A DNA stretch of 64,000 bases from Streptomyces sp. H27-C3 (GCF_030063415.1 NZ_JASITA010000023.1:57669-121668), one strand, 5' to 3'; numbered from the stretch's first letter, positions 53,360 through 62,651 are shown. The notes: generated from the sequence alone by a model not told the origin. Translations and numbers: made by a program.

Positions 53360-53371
53360 AGTGGCTGGGCG

Positions 53372-54280
53372 ATGACCGCTGACTTCTCCACCGACCGGCG
53401 CTTCGAACGCGCACTGGCCAGCCTGCACGGGCTGTCGCTCGGTGACGCCCTGGGCTCCCAGTTCTTCGTCCCCGTGAACTACCCGCTGCTCAAGAGGCGC
53501 GAGCTGCCTCCGGGGCCCTGGCAATGGACCGACGACACCGAGATGGCCTGCTCGGTACTGGCCGTGCTCGCCGCGCACGGCCGGGTCGACCAGGACGCGC
53601 TGGCCCGCTCCTTCGCCGACCACCACGACTTCGACCGGGGATACGGCCCTGCCGTCAACCGGATGCTGCGGCTGGTCAGAGAGGGCGGCGACTGGCGCGA
53701 GCTCGCCGCCGCGCTCTTCCAGGGGCAGGGCTCCTGGGGCAATGGCGCCGCGATGCGCATCGCCCCGCTGGGGGCCTGGTACGCGGACGATCCCGAGCAG
53801 GCCACCCATCAGGCCGAGGTCTCGGCGTACACCACGCACCAGCACCGCGAGGCCGTGGTGGGCGCCATGGCGGTGGCCGCCGCAGCCGCGTTCGCGGCGA
53901 ACCCGGCCGGGCCGCCTGGGCCGGCGGAGCTGCTCGACGGCGTCATCGCGCTCGTGCCGCGCAGCGCGGTGGGCGCGGGGCTCCGGCGGGCCAAGGACAT
54001 GCTCGACTACGACGACGCGGGGACCGTGGCCGCGGTGCTGGGCTGCGGGCGGCGGACGAGCGCGCACGACACGGTGCCGTTCGCGCTGTGGTCCGCGGCG
54101 CGGTCGCTGGGTGACTTCGAGCGGGCGTTCTGGGCCACTGCGCAGGTGGGCGGCGATGTCGACACGACCTGCGCGATCGTGGGCGGGGTGGTTGCCGCGG
54201 GGTCGGCGGGGGCGCCGCCGGCCGAGTGGTTGGAGCAGGCCGAAGCGGTGCCGGGCTGGGTGCCTTCGCGGGTCGGCTGA
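53372..54280 (+). CDS. ADP-ribosylglycohydrolase family protein
   Basis: This 302-residue DraG-type helical protein has metal-binding motifs WTDDTEMA (Thr 53, Asp 54, Asp 55), GNGAAMRIAPLG (about 125-136) and GGDVDTT (about 260-266). The family removes ADP-ribose from proteins or other acceptors using two Mg ions. All metal ligands look intact. ATG 53372 is 12 bases after the phosphatase stop; a TAGAGT also lies 9 bases before the ATG. Confidence 0.88.
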   Translation: MTADFSTDRRFERALASLHGLSLGDALGSQFFVPVNYPLLKRRELPPGPWQWTDDTEMACSVLAVLAAHGRVDQDALARSFADHHDFDRGYGPAVNRMLRLVREGGDWRELAAALFQGQGSWGNGAAMRIAPLGAWYADDPEQATHQAEVSAYTTHQHREAVVGAMAVAAAAAFAANPAGPPGPAELLDGVIALVPRSAVGAGLRRAKDMLDYDDAGTVAAVLGCGRRTSAHDTVPFALWSAARSLGDFERAFWATAQVGGDVDTTCAIVGGVVAAGSAGAPPAEWLEQAEAVPGWVPSRVG

Positions 54281-54721
54281 GGCGGGGGTCCCGCCGTGGG
54301 GCGGGTGCGGGCGCCTCGGGAGCCGGCGCGGGTCTGCGTGGTGTGGCGGTGGGTGCGGTGCGGGTTGCCTGCGGCGCTTTCCCCTACCCGCCCCTTCCCG
54401 AAACTGGGGCTCCGCCCCGGACCCCGGTCCTCAAACGCCGGACGGGCTGAACTGGGCGGGGGCTCGCTCGGTGTCTGACGGGCTGGTGGCGCCCGACGGT
54501 TCAGTCGTGCCCGTCCGTGCCGTCCGTGTCCTCCGTGGCCGCGTGGGCCGGGGACTGTCACGGTCCTGCCACACCACGGTCCTGGAAGCGCTGGAGGCCT
54601 GGGGCGGCGTTAATCTGGCGGCCACGCCGTCCGATGATCATGACGGGCGTGCGCCGACGAGACACCGGGTCGTACGCGCTGCCTTTCCGCCGCGTGCCGT
54701 GCCCGGCCGGGAGGGGGTCCC
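54281..54721. other. 441-bp intergenic region with a Streptomyces dispersed repeat
   Basis: The gap starts with a small hairpin (GGCGGG ... CCCGCC, 54282-54296) that may end the upstream transcript. Bases 54379-54452 are a common Streptomyces intergenic repeat (see separate entry). The remainder must hold the promoter for the membrane protein gene; no gene is seen. Confidence 0.5.
54379..54452. repeat. Streptomyces dispersed intergenic repeat
   Basis: The stretch containing CCCGAAACTGGGGCTCCGCC, then CCTCAAACGCCGGACGG, is one I recognise as scattered between genes in many Streptomyces genomes. Its two halves can fold (GGGGCTCCGCCCC). Origin and role are not established. Confidence 0.65.
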
Positions 54722-56413
54722 GTGTCCGACACGCCTGCCACTACGCCATCCACTCCGCCGCCCGCCGAGCCCGGTTCCGGGCAAGGCCGGCGGACGCGAG
54801 CCGGAGCGGGACCGAGTGACGCCGTCCCGCAGGCACCCGTCATGCCTTCGTACGCGCAGCAGCAGCACCGCGCCGCGACCCAGCGGCCGCCGCAGTGGCC
54901 GCCGCGCAAGGCCGAGCCTCCCAAGTCGGTGACCGCGGTGCGTCCAGGACCGCCGGCCGGGATCCGTCCCGGCACCCTCTGGGCCGCCCTGGCCACCGCG
55001 CTGCTGAGCGCCCTGCTGCTGGGCGACGGGCTGGGCCCGAATCTGATGCTGGTGGCTGTCCCGGCCGCCCTCGCCGCGTACTTCGCCGCGCGGGCCGCGG
55101 GCCGCAGGGTGCGCCCCTGGACGCTCGTCTGGGCTCTCGGCGGCCTGGCCCTGCTGGCCGTCCCCGCGCTGCGTGACGCGGGCTGGCCGACCCTCCTTGC
55201 CGTCGTCTCCGCGCTCGCGCTCGGCTCGCTCGCCCTGCACGGCAACCGGACCTGGCCCGGCGTCCTCATCGGCTGCCTGGGCATTTTCGGGTCGGTCGGC
55301 TCCGGCAGCGCCTGGGCCTGGCGCGGAGTGCGCGAGCGCGCGGAGGTCTCGCGCGGGCGCTGGGCGCCCGTGGTGCGCACGACCCTGGTCGCCGTCGTGC
55401 TGTTCGTCGTCTTCGGCGCGCTCTTCGCGGGCGCCGACGCCGCCTTCGCCGGCCTGCTCGGCGGCCTCATACCCGACGTCTCCGTGGCGGACGGGCCCTG
55501 GCGGATCTTCCTGTTCGCGCTCGGTCTCGTCGGCGCGCTCGCCGCCGCCCGCACCGCCGCCGCGCCGATGCGCTGGGACCGTATCGAGGTACGACCCGCA
55601 CGCGCGCGTGGCCGGACGGAATGGGCACTTCCGCTCATCGTGCTCAACCTGCTCTTCGCCGCCTTCATCGCGGTCCAGCTCGCGGTCCTGTTCGGCGGCT
55701 ACGAGAAGGTGCTGAGCGACACCGGGCTGACGTACTCCCAGTACGCGCGCCAGGGCTTCTGGCAGCTGCTCTGGGCCACGGTGCTGACCCTGGGTGTCAT
55801 CGGCCTGGCGCTGCGCTGGGCCCCGCGCGGCGGCGCACGCGACCGCACCCTGGTCCGCTCGGTGCTCGGCACCCTGTGCGTGCTGACGCTGGTCGTTGTC
55901 GCCTCCGCGCTGCGCCGCATGGACCTGTACATGGACGAGTACGCGTTGACGCGGCTGCGGGTCTCGGTGACGGCCATGGAGCTGTGGCTCGGCCTGGTGA
56001 TCGTAGTGATCATGGCGGCCGGGGTGTTCGGCTCCCGCTGGCTGCCGCGCGCCGTCGCGGTGAGCGCCGCGGCGGCCGTGCTGGTCTTCGGTCTCGTCTC
56101 GCCCGACGGGCTGGTCGCCGAGCGGAACGTCGAGCGGTACCGGACCAGCGACAAGATCGACGTGCAGTACTTCCAGGACCTGTCGGCCGATGCGGTGCCG
56201 GCGCTGGACACGCTGCCCGAACCGCTACGCTCCTGCTCCCTCATGGGCATCGAAAGGCGCCTCGACGACAAGCTCGGGTCCTGGTACGCGACGAGCCTCG
56301 GCGAGACCAGGGCGCGGGAGATTCTCGACCAGCGTCCGTTGGACATCGATATGACGGAGTGTCGGGAACTTGGTGTGTACGACGGGGGGCGCGGGATCTC
56401 CGACGAGTACTGA
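54722..56413 (+). CDS. DUF4153/DUF4173-type polytopic membrane protein
   Basis: This 563-residue protein has a disordered Pro/Gln/Ala-rich N-terminus (about 1-85) and about twelve hydrophobic helices between 88 and 465. A C-terminal extracytoplasmic domain of about 100 residues follows, with YRTSDKIDVQYFQDLSADAVPALDTL and conserved Cys in LRSCSL and MTECREL. The pattern of TYSQYARQGFWQLLW between helices is typical of DUF4173/DUF4153 proteins. Function unknown. GTG 54722 lies after GGGAGGGGG. Confidence 0.75.
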   Translation: MSDTPATTPSTPPPAEPGSGQGRRTRAGAGPSDAVPQAPVMPSYAQQQHRAATQRPPQWPPRKAEPPKSVTAVRPGPPAGIRPGTLWAALATALLSALLLGDGLGPNLMLVAVPAALAAYFAARAAGRRVRPWTLVWALGGLALLAVPALRDAGWPTLLAVVSALALGSLALHGNRTWPGVLIGCLGIFGSVGSGSAWAWRGVRERAEVSRGRWAPVVRTTLVAVVLFVVFGALFAGADAAFAGLLGGLIPDVSVADGPWRIFLFALGLVGALAAARTAAAPMRWDRIEVRPARARGRTEWALPLIVLNLLFAAFIAVQLAVLFGGYEKVLSDTGLTYSQYARQGFWQLLWATVLTLGVIGLALRWAPRGGARDRTLVRSVLGTLCVLTLVVVASALRRMDLYMDEYALTRLRVSVTAMELWLGLVIVVIMAAGVFGSRWLPRAVAVSAAAAVLVFGLVSPDGLVAERNVERYRTSDKIDVQYFQDLSADAVPALDTLPEPLRSCSLMGIERRLDDKLGSWYATSLGETRAREILDQRPLDIDMTECRELGVYDGGRGISDEY

Positions 56414-56662
56414 CGCGTTGCTTCACGCGTGGGACAGGGGGTGGTCGAGTGGTTCCCTGGACTGATTTCGGCCCCGAACGGCGTGATTCTTGCGACGATT
56501 GCGGGCCGGGCGATGCGCCGCTCGACCGTGTGCGGCAGTGAATGGGCGGACCGGAGGGGGGGTGGAATCAGCCGCATGATCATGGCGCCGCGGCCTCGTC
56601 CGGGGAAGGGCTGGTGCCCGGGGTGTCGCAGGGGGTCCCGGCGGCGTAACCTGAATGGCGCC

Positions 56663-57373
56663 ATGCCGTACGAACCTCCCACTCACGCCGTCGAGCGCTC
56701 CATGCGCGCCACCATCGGTGCCAAGATCATCGCTGGTGTCGACGAAGTCGGGCGCGGAGCATGGGCCGGACCCGTCACCGTGTGCGCGGCTGTCACCGGT
56801 CTGCGCCGCCCGCCCGACGGTCTCACCGACTCCAAACTGATCAGCCCCAAGCGCCGCACGGAGCTGGCCCGACTGCTGGAGGACTGGGTCACCTGCCATG
56901 CCCTTGGTCACTCGTCGCCCGAGGAGATCGACGAACTCGGGATGACCGCCGCTCTTCGGCTCGCCGCCGTACGCGCCCTGGAGGCGCTGCCGGTGCGTCC
57001 GGACGCGGTGATCCTCGACGGGAAGCACGACTACCTCGGGCTGCCCTGGAAGGTCCGTACGGTGATCAAGGGCGACCAGTCCTGCATCGCCGTCGCCGCC
57101 GCCTCGGTGATCGCCAAGGTGAGGCGGGACGCGATGATGGCCGAACTGGGGGCGCAGTCACCGGATTTGACCGACTTCGCCTTCGCGGCCAACGCGGGAT
57201 ATCCGTCGCCCGTGCACAAGGCGGCGCTGGCGGAGCGGGGTCCCACCTCGCACCACCGGTTGTCTTGGTCGTACCTCGACGCGCTGCCCCAGTGGCGGCA
57301 CCTGAAGAAGATCCGGATCTCGGCGGAGGCCGCCGCGCTGGAAAGCGGGGGCCAACTCGGCTTCGACTTCTGA
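56663..57373 (+). CDS. rnhB: Ribonuclease HII
   Basis: This 236-residue enzyme removes ribonucleotides embedded in DNA. The acidic metal site is present: Asp 27 and Glu 28 in AGVDEVGRG, Asp about 119 in VILDGKHDYL, and the Asp after AKVRRD (about 156). KGDQSCIAVAAASVIAKV is the usual binding loop. ATG 56663 is preferred over a longer frame; the 249 bases upstream (56414-56662) are otherwise non-coding. A TAACCT 11 bases before the ATG may be a -10. Confidence 0.93.
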   Translation: MPYEPPTHAVERSMRATIGAKIIAGVDEVGRGAWAGPVTVCAAVTGLRRPPDGLTDSKLISPKRRTELARLLEDWVTCHALGHSSPEEIDELGMTAALRLAAVRALEALPVRPDAVILDGKHDYLGLPWKVRTVIKGDQSCIAVAAASVIAKVRRDAMMAELGAQSPDLTDFAFAANAGYPSPVHKAALAERGPTSHHRLSWSYLDALPQWRHLKKIRISAEAAALESGGQLGFDF

Positions 57374-57407
57374 GCCCGATCGCACCCGATCACCCACCCG
57401 CCGCTGT

Positions 57408-58151
57408 GTGTCGCGGCGGCATTTGATAGACATCCACGTCTTGCACGTCATCCCCGAGGAGTCTCAGATTCACGAGAGTGCCCAGGGTCCCCGCGCCACT
57501 CCGGCCGCAGGCCGCCCCGCGTCGACCCCCAGTCCCGTACCCGGTCCGCGTACTGCGGCCACACCGCGTCCCGGGCGTCCCGTGCCCGGTCCGCCCAAGC
57601 CGAGGCCCGTACCGGCTCCGGCCCCCGCACCTGCTCCCGCGCCGGCTCCGGCCCCCGCACCTGCTCCCGCGCCGGCTCCGGCCCCCGCTCCCACGCCTCC
57701 GGCCCAGCCGGCTGCCGCGGTCGTGGGCACGGCCCCGGCGGCCGGTGAGGAGAATCGTTCCGCGCCCGAGACCGAGATCGTCCCGGTCCTCGCGTCCGGT
57801 GCGCTCGACGCCGCCGACGAGGCGGTCGACCGGCTGCTCGACTCCGGTCGTGCGCCTGGCGACATCCTGGTGCTCACCACCGGTGAGCGTCACCCGTGGG
57901 CCGCTCATGAGCTGTCCTTCGGCGAGGCGCCCTACTGGGCCCAGCACGACGCCCGTGACGACGTCTTCTACGCGGACGCGTCCGCCGCGGAGCGGGCAGC
58001 CGCCCGTCCCGTGGTGATCGTCGCGGTCAACGGCGAGGCCGGTGACGCGGTGACCCGCGCGCTGCCCGTGGCCAGGGATCGCGCAGGCGAGCTGCTGATC
58101 GTGTGCGGCGAGCAGGAGAAGGTCGACGCCGTACTCGGCGCGGGCGTCTGA
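57408..58151 (+). CDS. Conserved actinobacterial protein with Ala-Pro repeat linker
   Basis: This 247-residue protein has a short N-terminal part (RRHLIDIHVLHVIPEESQIHES), a long Ala/Pro linker (about 50-100) built partly of 30-bp DNA repeats, and a C-terminal domain with DEAVDRLLDSG, DILVLTTGERHPWAAHE, YWAQHDARDDVFYADA and RPVVIVAVNG. That last set resembles the C-terminal segment of UvrD-like helicases as found free-standing in Streptomyces, but the P-loop is absent, so catalysis is unlikely. GTG 57408 is 34 bases after the rnhB stop; the exact start is uncertain. Confidence 0.65.
   Translation: MSRRHLIDIHVLHVIPEESQIHESAQGPRATPAAGRPASTPSPVPGPRTAATPRPGRPVPGPPKPRPVPAPAPAPAPAPAPAPAPAPAPAPAPAPTPPAQPAAAVVGTAPAAGEENRSAPETEIVPVLASGALDAADEAVDRLLDSGRAPGDILVLTTGERHPWAAHELSFGEAPYWAQHDARDDVFYADASAAERAAARPVVIVAVNGEAGDAVTRALPVARDRAGELLIVCGEQEKVDAVLGAGV
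57612..57690 (+). repeat. 30-bp tandem repeats encoding the Ala-Pro linker
   Basis: Two full units (57612-57641, 57642-57671) and a partial third (57672-57690) are near-identical head-to-tail copies. The unit length is a multiple of three, so the linker can vary in length without losing frame. Confidence 0.85.
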
Positions 58152-58193
58152 CCGGCTCGGGCGTCCGGCCGTACGGCCGGACGCCCGAGCCGG
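58152..58193. terminator. Terminator with 19-bp perfect stem
   Basis: Arms 58152-58170 and 58175-58193 pair perfectly around a GTAC loop, immediately after the stop of the Ala-Pro protein gene. It serves both convergent genes. Confidence 0.85.
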
Positions 58194-58233
58194 CAGGCGG
58201 ACCGCCCCGGAGCCGGCGCGCGGACGCCGACTC

Positions 58234-58863
58234 TCAGCTGGCGGCCGCCCGCCGCAGTGCGTCCGCGGCTCCTCCACCCGTGCTCAACGGGGAGAGGTCG
58301 GCCTCGGAAGAGGCGTCCGCCAGAGCGCCGGGGCGTGATCCGGTGCTCGGGCGGCGGCCCCCGCGGCCCTCGCCCAGCACCTGCCAACCGCTGTCCGTCA
58401 GCGTGATGTACGCGCCGCAGCGCAGCCCGTGCAACGTGCAGGCGTCGCGCAGGCCCCACATCCAGGCGCCGTCCTCCTGGGTCCAGCGCTCGTCGCCCTC
58501 GCGGCAGTAGAGCAGCACCGCGGTCCGAACCGGCGTACGGCGGCGCAGATCGTGCGGCACGACCCTGCGCAGGTGCGAAAGCAACGCGTTGCGGAACTCC
58601 CAGCCGTCGGCCGGGGCGGAGCGCCGGACGAACGAGGCGCTGGCTGTGAGCCGCTCCTCGGCGTCGAGGACGGCCACCACGGCCGTGTCCGGCGCGGGCA
58701 GATGTCTGGCGTGCAGTCCGCTGACCACTTCGCGCGGATTGCGCAGCAGGGGGATGCCCGCAGCCGCCCACTCGGCCGGTTCGAGCGTCCGGCCGAGTCG
58801 ATTGACGCTGTCGGCGGGCGTGGGGTTCAACGAGGCAGCGGACGGAGCGAATCCGAAGGCCAC
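58234..58863 (-). CDS. Conserved unknown protein near recQ
   Basis: This 209-residue soluble protein has VVAVLDAEERLTASASFVRR, PHDLRRRTPVRTAVLLYCREGDERWTQEDGAWMWGLRDAC and ITLTDSGWQVLGEGRGGR as its core, followed by a disordered tail. GTG 58863 is chosen because AAGGGAGG lies directly upstream, although only 3 bases away; the open frame extends 45 codons further up. No known domain is recognised. It is co-directional with recQ (217-base gap). Confidence 0.6.
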   Translation of the reverse strand: MAFGFAPSAASLNPTPADSVNRLGRTLEPAEWAAAGIPLLRNPREVVSGLHARHLPAPDTAVVAVLDAEERLTASASFVRRSAPADGWEFRNALLSHLRRVVPHDLRRRTPVRTAVLLYCREGDERWTQEDGAWMWGLRDACTLHGLRCGAYITLTDSGWQVLGEGRGGRRPSTGSRPGALADASSEADLSPLSTGGGAADALRRAAAS

Positions 58864-59080
58864 GGTCCTCCCTTCGCGTACGCGCCCGCAATCGCGGGCA
58901 AGGTCGGCTGGGACGCGCCGCGGCACAGCCCTTCCGGTCCACAGGAGGGGCGTGCGGGAGCGCTTCCAATTCTCGCTGTCCCATGGGGCATGCGGCAACG
59001 AGCAATTGGCGCCGTCGACTGGAATCTATGGGTATGACGCGGATATCCCTGCCCAGACAGGCCGCCCGGAACGCCTGACG

Positions 59081-61255
59081 TCACGCCTGAATGGCGAGCA
59101 CCAGTGGATACACCCCCTGCGCCCCGGCCCTGCGCAGCAGCCTGCCCGCCACCGCGAGGGTCCAGCCGGTGTCCGAGAGATCGTCGACGATCAGCACCGG
59201 CCCATCCGCCGCCGCGAGGGCGGCGGCCAGTTCGGGCGGCACGGTCAGCGCCTGGTGGAGGGCCCGTACACGCTGCGCACTGTTGGTCTGCGACATCCGC
59301 TCGCCCGCGGCCTCCTGCGTGTACGCGACGGAACCCAGCAGCGGCATGCGGCCGACCTCGGCGATCCGGCGGCCCAGCGACTCGATGAGCACCGGCCTGC
59401 CGTGGGAGGCGACCGTGACCACGCCGACCGGCCGCGCCGAGGCGTCCGCCTCGCCGGACGCCCATCCGCCCGGCCCCTTGGCCCAGTCCGCCAGGACGCT
59501 CACCACGGCGTCCGCCACGTCGTCCGGCACAGGACCGTCCGGCGCCGTCCGGTCGCCCAGCATCGGGCGCAGCCGGTTGCCCCAGCCGATGTCCGACAGT
59601 CGCCCCAGCGCGCGGCCCGAGGAGACCAGATCTCCCTGGGCGATACGGCCCTTGAGATTCACGCCGACCGCGGCGAGGCCAGTCGGCCACATCTTGCGGG
59701 GCTCCACCTCCGCGCCCGGCCTGCCCAGCTCGCCACGGGCGGCGTCCAGGGCGCCGGTGGACACCCCGTCGCCGAACCGGCCCCCCGCGCAGTTGTCGCA
59801 GCGGCCGCACGGGGCAGCCTCCTCGTCGTCCAACTGGAGCCGCAGGAACTCCATCCGGCAGCTCTTCGTGGTCGCGTATTCCCGCATGGCCTGCTGTTCG
59901 GTGGCCCGCTGGCGCGCCACCCACGCGTAGCGCTCCGCCTCGTACACCCAGGGCTGTCCGGTGGTGGTCCAGCCGCCCTTGACCCGGCGCACCGCGCCGT
60001 CCACGTCCAGGACCTTGAGCATCGCCTCCAGGCGCGTACGCCTCAGGTCGACGAGCGGCTCCAGCGCGGGCAGCGACAGCGGGCGGCCCGCCTGGGCCAG
60101 CGTGTCGAGCGTGCGCCGCACCTGCTCCTCGGGCGGGAAGGCGACCGAGGCGAAGTACTTCCAGATAGCCTCGTCCTCACGGCCCGGCAGCAGCAGCACC
60201 TCGGCATGCTCCACGCCACGGCCCGCGCGGCCCACCTGCTGGTAGTAGGCGATCGGCGACGAGGGCGACCCGAGGTGCACCACGAAGCCGAGGTCCGGCT
60301 TGTCGAAGCCCATGCCCAGCGCCGAGGTGGCGACCAGCGCCTTGACCCGGTTGGCGAGCAGATCCTCCTCGGCCTGCATCCGCTCCGCGTTCTCGGTCCT
60401 GCCGGTGTAGGAGGCGACGGGGTGACCGCACTGGCGCAGGTACGCCGTGACCTCCTCGGCGGCGGCGACCGTGAGGGTGTAGATGATCCCGGACCCCGGC
60501 AGCTCGTCAAGGTGGTCGGCCAGCCAGGCGAGCCGGTGCGCGGCGTCCGGCAGCTGCAGCACGCCCAGGCTCAGGCTCTCCCGGTCCAGTGGGCCGCGCA
60601 GCACCAGGGCGTCGGTGTCCGCGCCGGTGCCGAGCTGCTCGGCGACGTCGGCCGTCACGCGGGAGTTCGCCGTGGCCGTGGTGGCCAGGACCGGAACGCC
60701 GGGCGGGAGCTCGGCCAGCATGGTGCGCAGCCGCCGGTAGTCGGGGCGGAAGTCGTGGCCCCAGTCCGAGATGCAGTGGGCCTCGTCGACCACCAGCAGA
60801 CCGGTGGCGGCGGAGAGCTTGGGCAGCACGTTGTCGCGGAAGTCGGGATTGTTGAGCCGCTCGGGGCTGACCAGCAGGACATCCACCTCGCCCGCCTCGA
60901 CCTCGGCCTGGACGGTGTCCCACTCCTCGGTGTTGGAGGAGTTGATGGACCGGGCGCGGATGCCGGCCCGCGCCGCGGCCTCGACCTGGTTGCGCATGAG
61001 GGCCAGGAGCGGCGAGACGATCACGGTGGGGCCGCTGCCGCGCTCGCGCAGCAGGGACGTGGCGACGAAGTACACCGCGGACTTGCCCCAACCGGTGCGC
61101 TGCACGACCAGGGCCCGGCGCTTGTGGGCCACGAGTGCCTCGATGGCCCGCCACTGGTCCTCGCGAAGCCTGGTCTCGCCGGTGGGGTCGCCGACGAGCC
61201 GGGCGAGTACCTTGTCGGCCGCCGCGCGGAGATCGGGGTTGTTCGTCTGCTGCAT
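59081..61255 (-). CDS. RecQ-family helicase fused to a phosphoribosyltransferase-like domain
   Basis: This 724-residue protein has a RecQ helicase core: Walker A QRTGWGKSAVYF (about 53-62), DEAH in VVDEAHCISDWGHDFRPDYRRL (about 156-160), QQVGRAGRG motif VI, and a Cys zinc site with CGRCDNC (about 473-490). It has no HRDC domain. The last 200 residues instead include GPVLIVDDLSDTGWTLAVAG (about 682-700), the PRPP-binding loop of type I phosphoribosyltransferases, and VYPLVLAIQA at the end. Conserved actinobacterial helicases of this layout exist. The PRT-like domain may bind a nucleotide or be a regulatory relic. ATG 61255 (MQQTNNPDL) is chosen; upstream ATGs are less likely. Confidence 0.85.
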   Translation of the reverse strand: MQQTNNPDLRAAADKVLARLVGDPTGETRLREDQWRAIEALVAHKRRALVVQRTGWGKSAVYFVATSLLRERGSGPTVIVSPLLALMRNQVEAAARAGIRARSINSSNTEEWDTVQAEVEAGEVDVLLVSPERLNNPDFRDNVLPKLSAATGLLVVDEAHCISDWGHDFRPDYRRLRTMLAELPPGVPVLATTATANSRVTADVAEQLGTGADTDALVLRGPLDRESLSLGVLQLPDAAHRLAWLADHLDELPGSGIIYTLTVAAAEEVTAYLRQCGHPVASYTGRTENAERMQAEEDLLANRVKALVATSALGMGFDKPDLGFVVHLGSPSSPIAYYQQVGRAGRGVEHAEVLLLPGREDEAIWKYFASVAFPPEEQVRRTLDTLAQAGRPLSLPALEPLVDLRRTRLEAMLKVLDVDGAVRRVKGGWTTTGQPWVYEAERYAWVARQRATEQQAMREYATTKSCRMEFLRLQLDDEEAAPCGRCDNCAGGRFGDGVSTGALDAARGELGRPGAEVEPRKMWPTGLAAVGVNLKGRIAQGDLVSSGRALGRLSDIGWGNRLRPMLGDRTAPDGPVPDDVADAVVSVLADWAKGPGGWASGEADASARPVGVVTVASHGRPVLIESLGRRIAEVGRMPLLGSVAYTQEAAGERMSQTNSAQRVRALHQALTVPPELAAALAAADGPVLIVDDLSDTGWTLAVAGRLLRRAGAQGVYPLVLAIQA

Positions 61256-61565
61256 GCACCCCATACAACAGGACGGGTCGGACAACCGGGGAACGAGCGG
61301 TTACGGCCGGGGCCGCTCGTTCGTATGAAATGTTCACGACAGGCCGGTGTCACCACCGGAGGGTGAAGATTTCACATGGGCTCCTGGGGCATTCGGTGTG
61401 GATCAACCGGGTGCGCCGGGAGTGCCTGCGGCCCACGACCGGTGATCAACCAGAAGATACGGGACATCCCGTGGTGCGAGGGAGCCGCAAAGGGGGGCTA
61501 GCCCCCCCGGGGATTGGGGGGGTAAGGGGGTTCTGGCGACCAGGTCCAAAACCGAGACTTGAGTC
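61256..61565. other. 310-bp region with palindrome and G-rich tract upstream of the desaturase
   Basis: It holds the divergent promoters of recQ and the desaturase. At 61492-61507 is the perfect palindrome GGGGGGCTAGCCCCCC. At 61509-61530 are three G-runs (4, 7 and 5 G) separated by 3-base spacers, able to form a G-quadruplex. No gene is seen. Confidence 0.6.
61492..61530. repeat. Perfect 16-bp palindrome followed by G-quadruplex-like tract
   Basis: The palindrome is at 61492-61507. The G-runs at 61509-61512, 61516-61522 and 61526-61530 lie 36-57 bases before the desaturase start, in its likely 5' untranslated region or promoter. Confidence 0.75.
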
Positions 61566-62612
61566 ATGACGATCGAAGCGGCGATCACGCCATCCGTTGG
61601 GCCGGCCACCAAGGCGACAGGGAGCGATTTCGCTCAACTGTCCCGAAGGATTGCCCAGGACGGTCTCCTGGACCGCCGCCCTCTCTACTACAGCATTCGG
61701 TTCGGCATCGTGGGTCTGGCGTGCCTGGCCGGCGGGGTGGCGTTCTTCGCCCTGGGGGACAGCTGGCTCCAACTGATCCTCGCCGTCGCAATGGCCGTCC
61801 TGTTCGGTCAGCTCGCCCTGGTCTTTCATGATCTGGCGCACTGTCAGGTTTTCTCGCGGCGTCGCTCCAGCGAGATCGGCGGGCTGATCACGTCAAACTT
61901 CTTCGTGGGCATGAGCTACGGGTGGTGGATGAACAAGCACACCCGCCACCACGCGAATCCCAACCACGAGGAGAAGGACCCGGATGTCGCTCCCGATATT
62001 TTGGTGTGGTCGAAGCGGCAGGCGCGAGCCGCGAAAGGGCTGCCCAGGTTCATCGGGCGCCACCAGGCTCACCTCTTCATTCCGCTGCTGACGCTGGAGG
62101 GTCTCAACCTCAGCTTCAACAGTTTCAAGGCGCTGAGCAGCCCGACGATGAAGCGTCCGTGGCTCGAAGGTGCTCTGCTCGTCGCACACTTCGTCATTTA
62201 CTTCGGTGCGCTGTTCACGGTTCTTTCCCCGGGTAAGGCAATTGCCTTCATCGCAGTCCACCAGGGGTTGTTCGGTATTTACCTCGGATGTATCTTCGCT
62301 CCCAATCACAAGGGGATGGCGATGATTACCGACGAGGACCAGCTCGACTTCCTGCGCCGCCAGGTACTCACCTCGCGCAATGTGAAGGGCGGCCCATTCA
62401 TGGACATTGCCATGGGCGGCCTCAACTACCAGATCGAGCACCACCTCTTCCCCAGCATGCCGAGCCCGGCGCTCAAGCGGGCCCAGGTGATCACCGAGGC
62501 GTACTGCGCGGAAATCGGTGTGCCCTACCACCAGACCGGCTGGATCGCTTCCCAGGCCGAGGCGCTCGGACACCTGCGGCGCGTGGGCGAGCCCATTCGT
62601 GAGAAGTGCTGA
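61566..62612 (+). CDS. Membrane fatty-acid desaturase
   Basis: This 348-residue protein has four membrane-spanning helices in two pairs (about 46-90 and 200-245) and three His boxes: HDLAHC (88-92), HTRHH (125-129) and QIEHHLFP (about 289-296), with GMSYGWWMNKHTRHH. These bind the di-iron centre; the third box with a leading Gln is the mark of front-end or acyl-lipid desaturases. It would introduce double bases-conserving cis double bonds into membrane lipids. ATG 61566 lacks a strong ribosome site. Base use is a little less GC-biased than that of its neighbours. Confidence 0.88.
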   Translation: MTIEAAITPSVGPATKATGSDFAQLSRRIAQDGLLDRRPLYYSIRFGIVGLACLAGGVAFFALGDSWLQLILAVAMAVLFGQLALVFHDLAHCQVFSRRRSSEIGGLITSNFFVGMSYGWWMNKHTRHHANPNHEEKDPDVAPDILVWSKRQARAAKGLPRFIGRHQAHLFIPLLTLEGLNLSFNSFKALSSPTMKRPWLEGALLVAHFVIYFGALFTVLSPGKAIAFIAVHQGLFGIYLGCIFAPNHKGMAMITDEDQLDFLRRQVLTSRNVKGGPFMDIAMGGLNYQIEHHLFPSMPSPALKRAQVITEAYCAEIGVPYHQTGWIASQAEALGHLRRVGEPIREKC

Positions 62613-62651
62613 ATCCCTGAATTCCTGAATTCCTGGATTCCTGGATTCCGG
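62612..62651. repeat. Five 8-bp tandem repeats (CTGAATTC/CTGGATTC)
   Basis: Units are CTGAATCC, CTGAATTC, CTGAATTC, CTGGATTC, CTGGATTC, directly after the desaturase stop. Such short tandem arrays are variable in length and absent from most Streptomyces intergenic sequence. Confidence 0.9.

Noticed and set aside
54431..54625. Small minus-strand frame before the DUF4173-type gene
   Set aside because: It overlaps the dispersed repeat and has no ribosome site or recognisable sequence.
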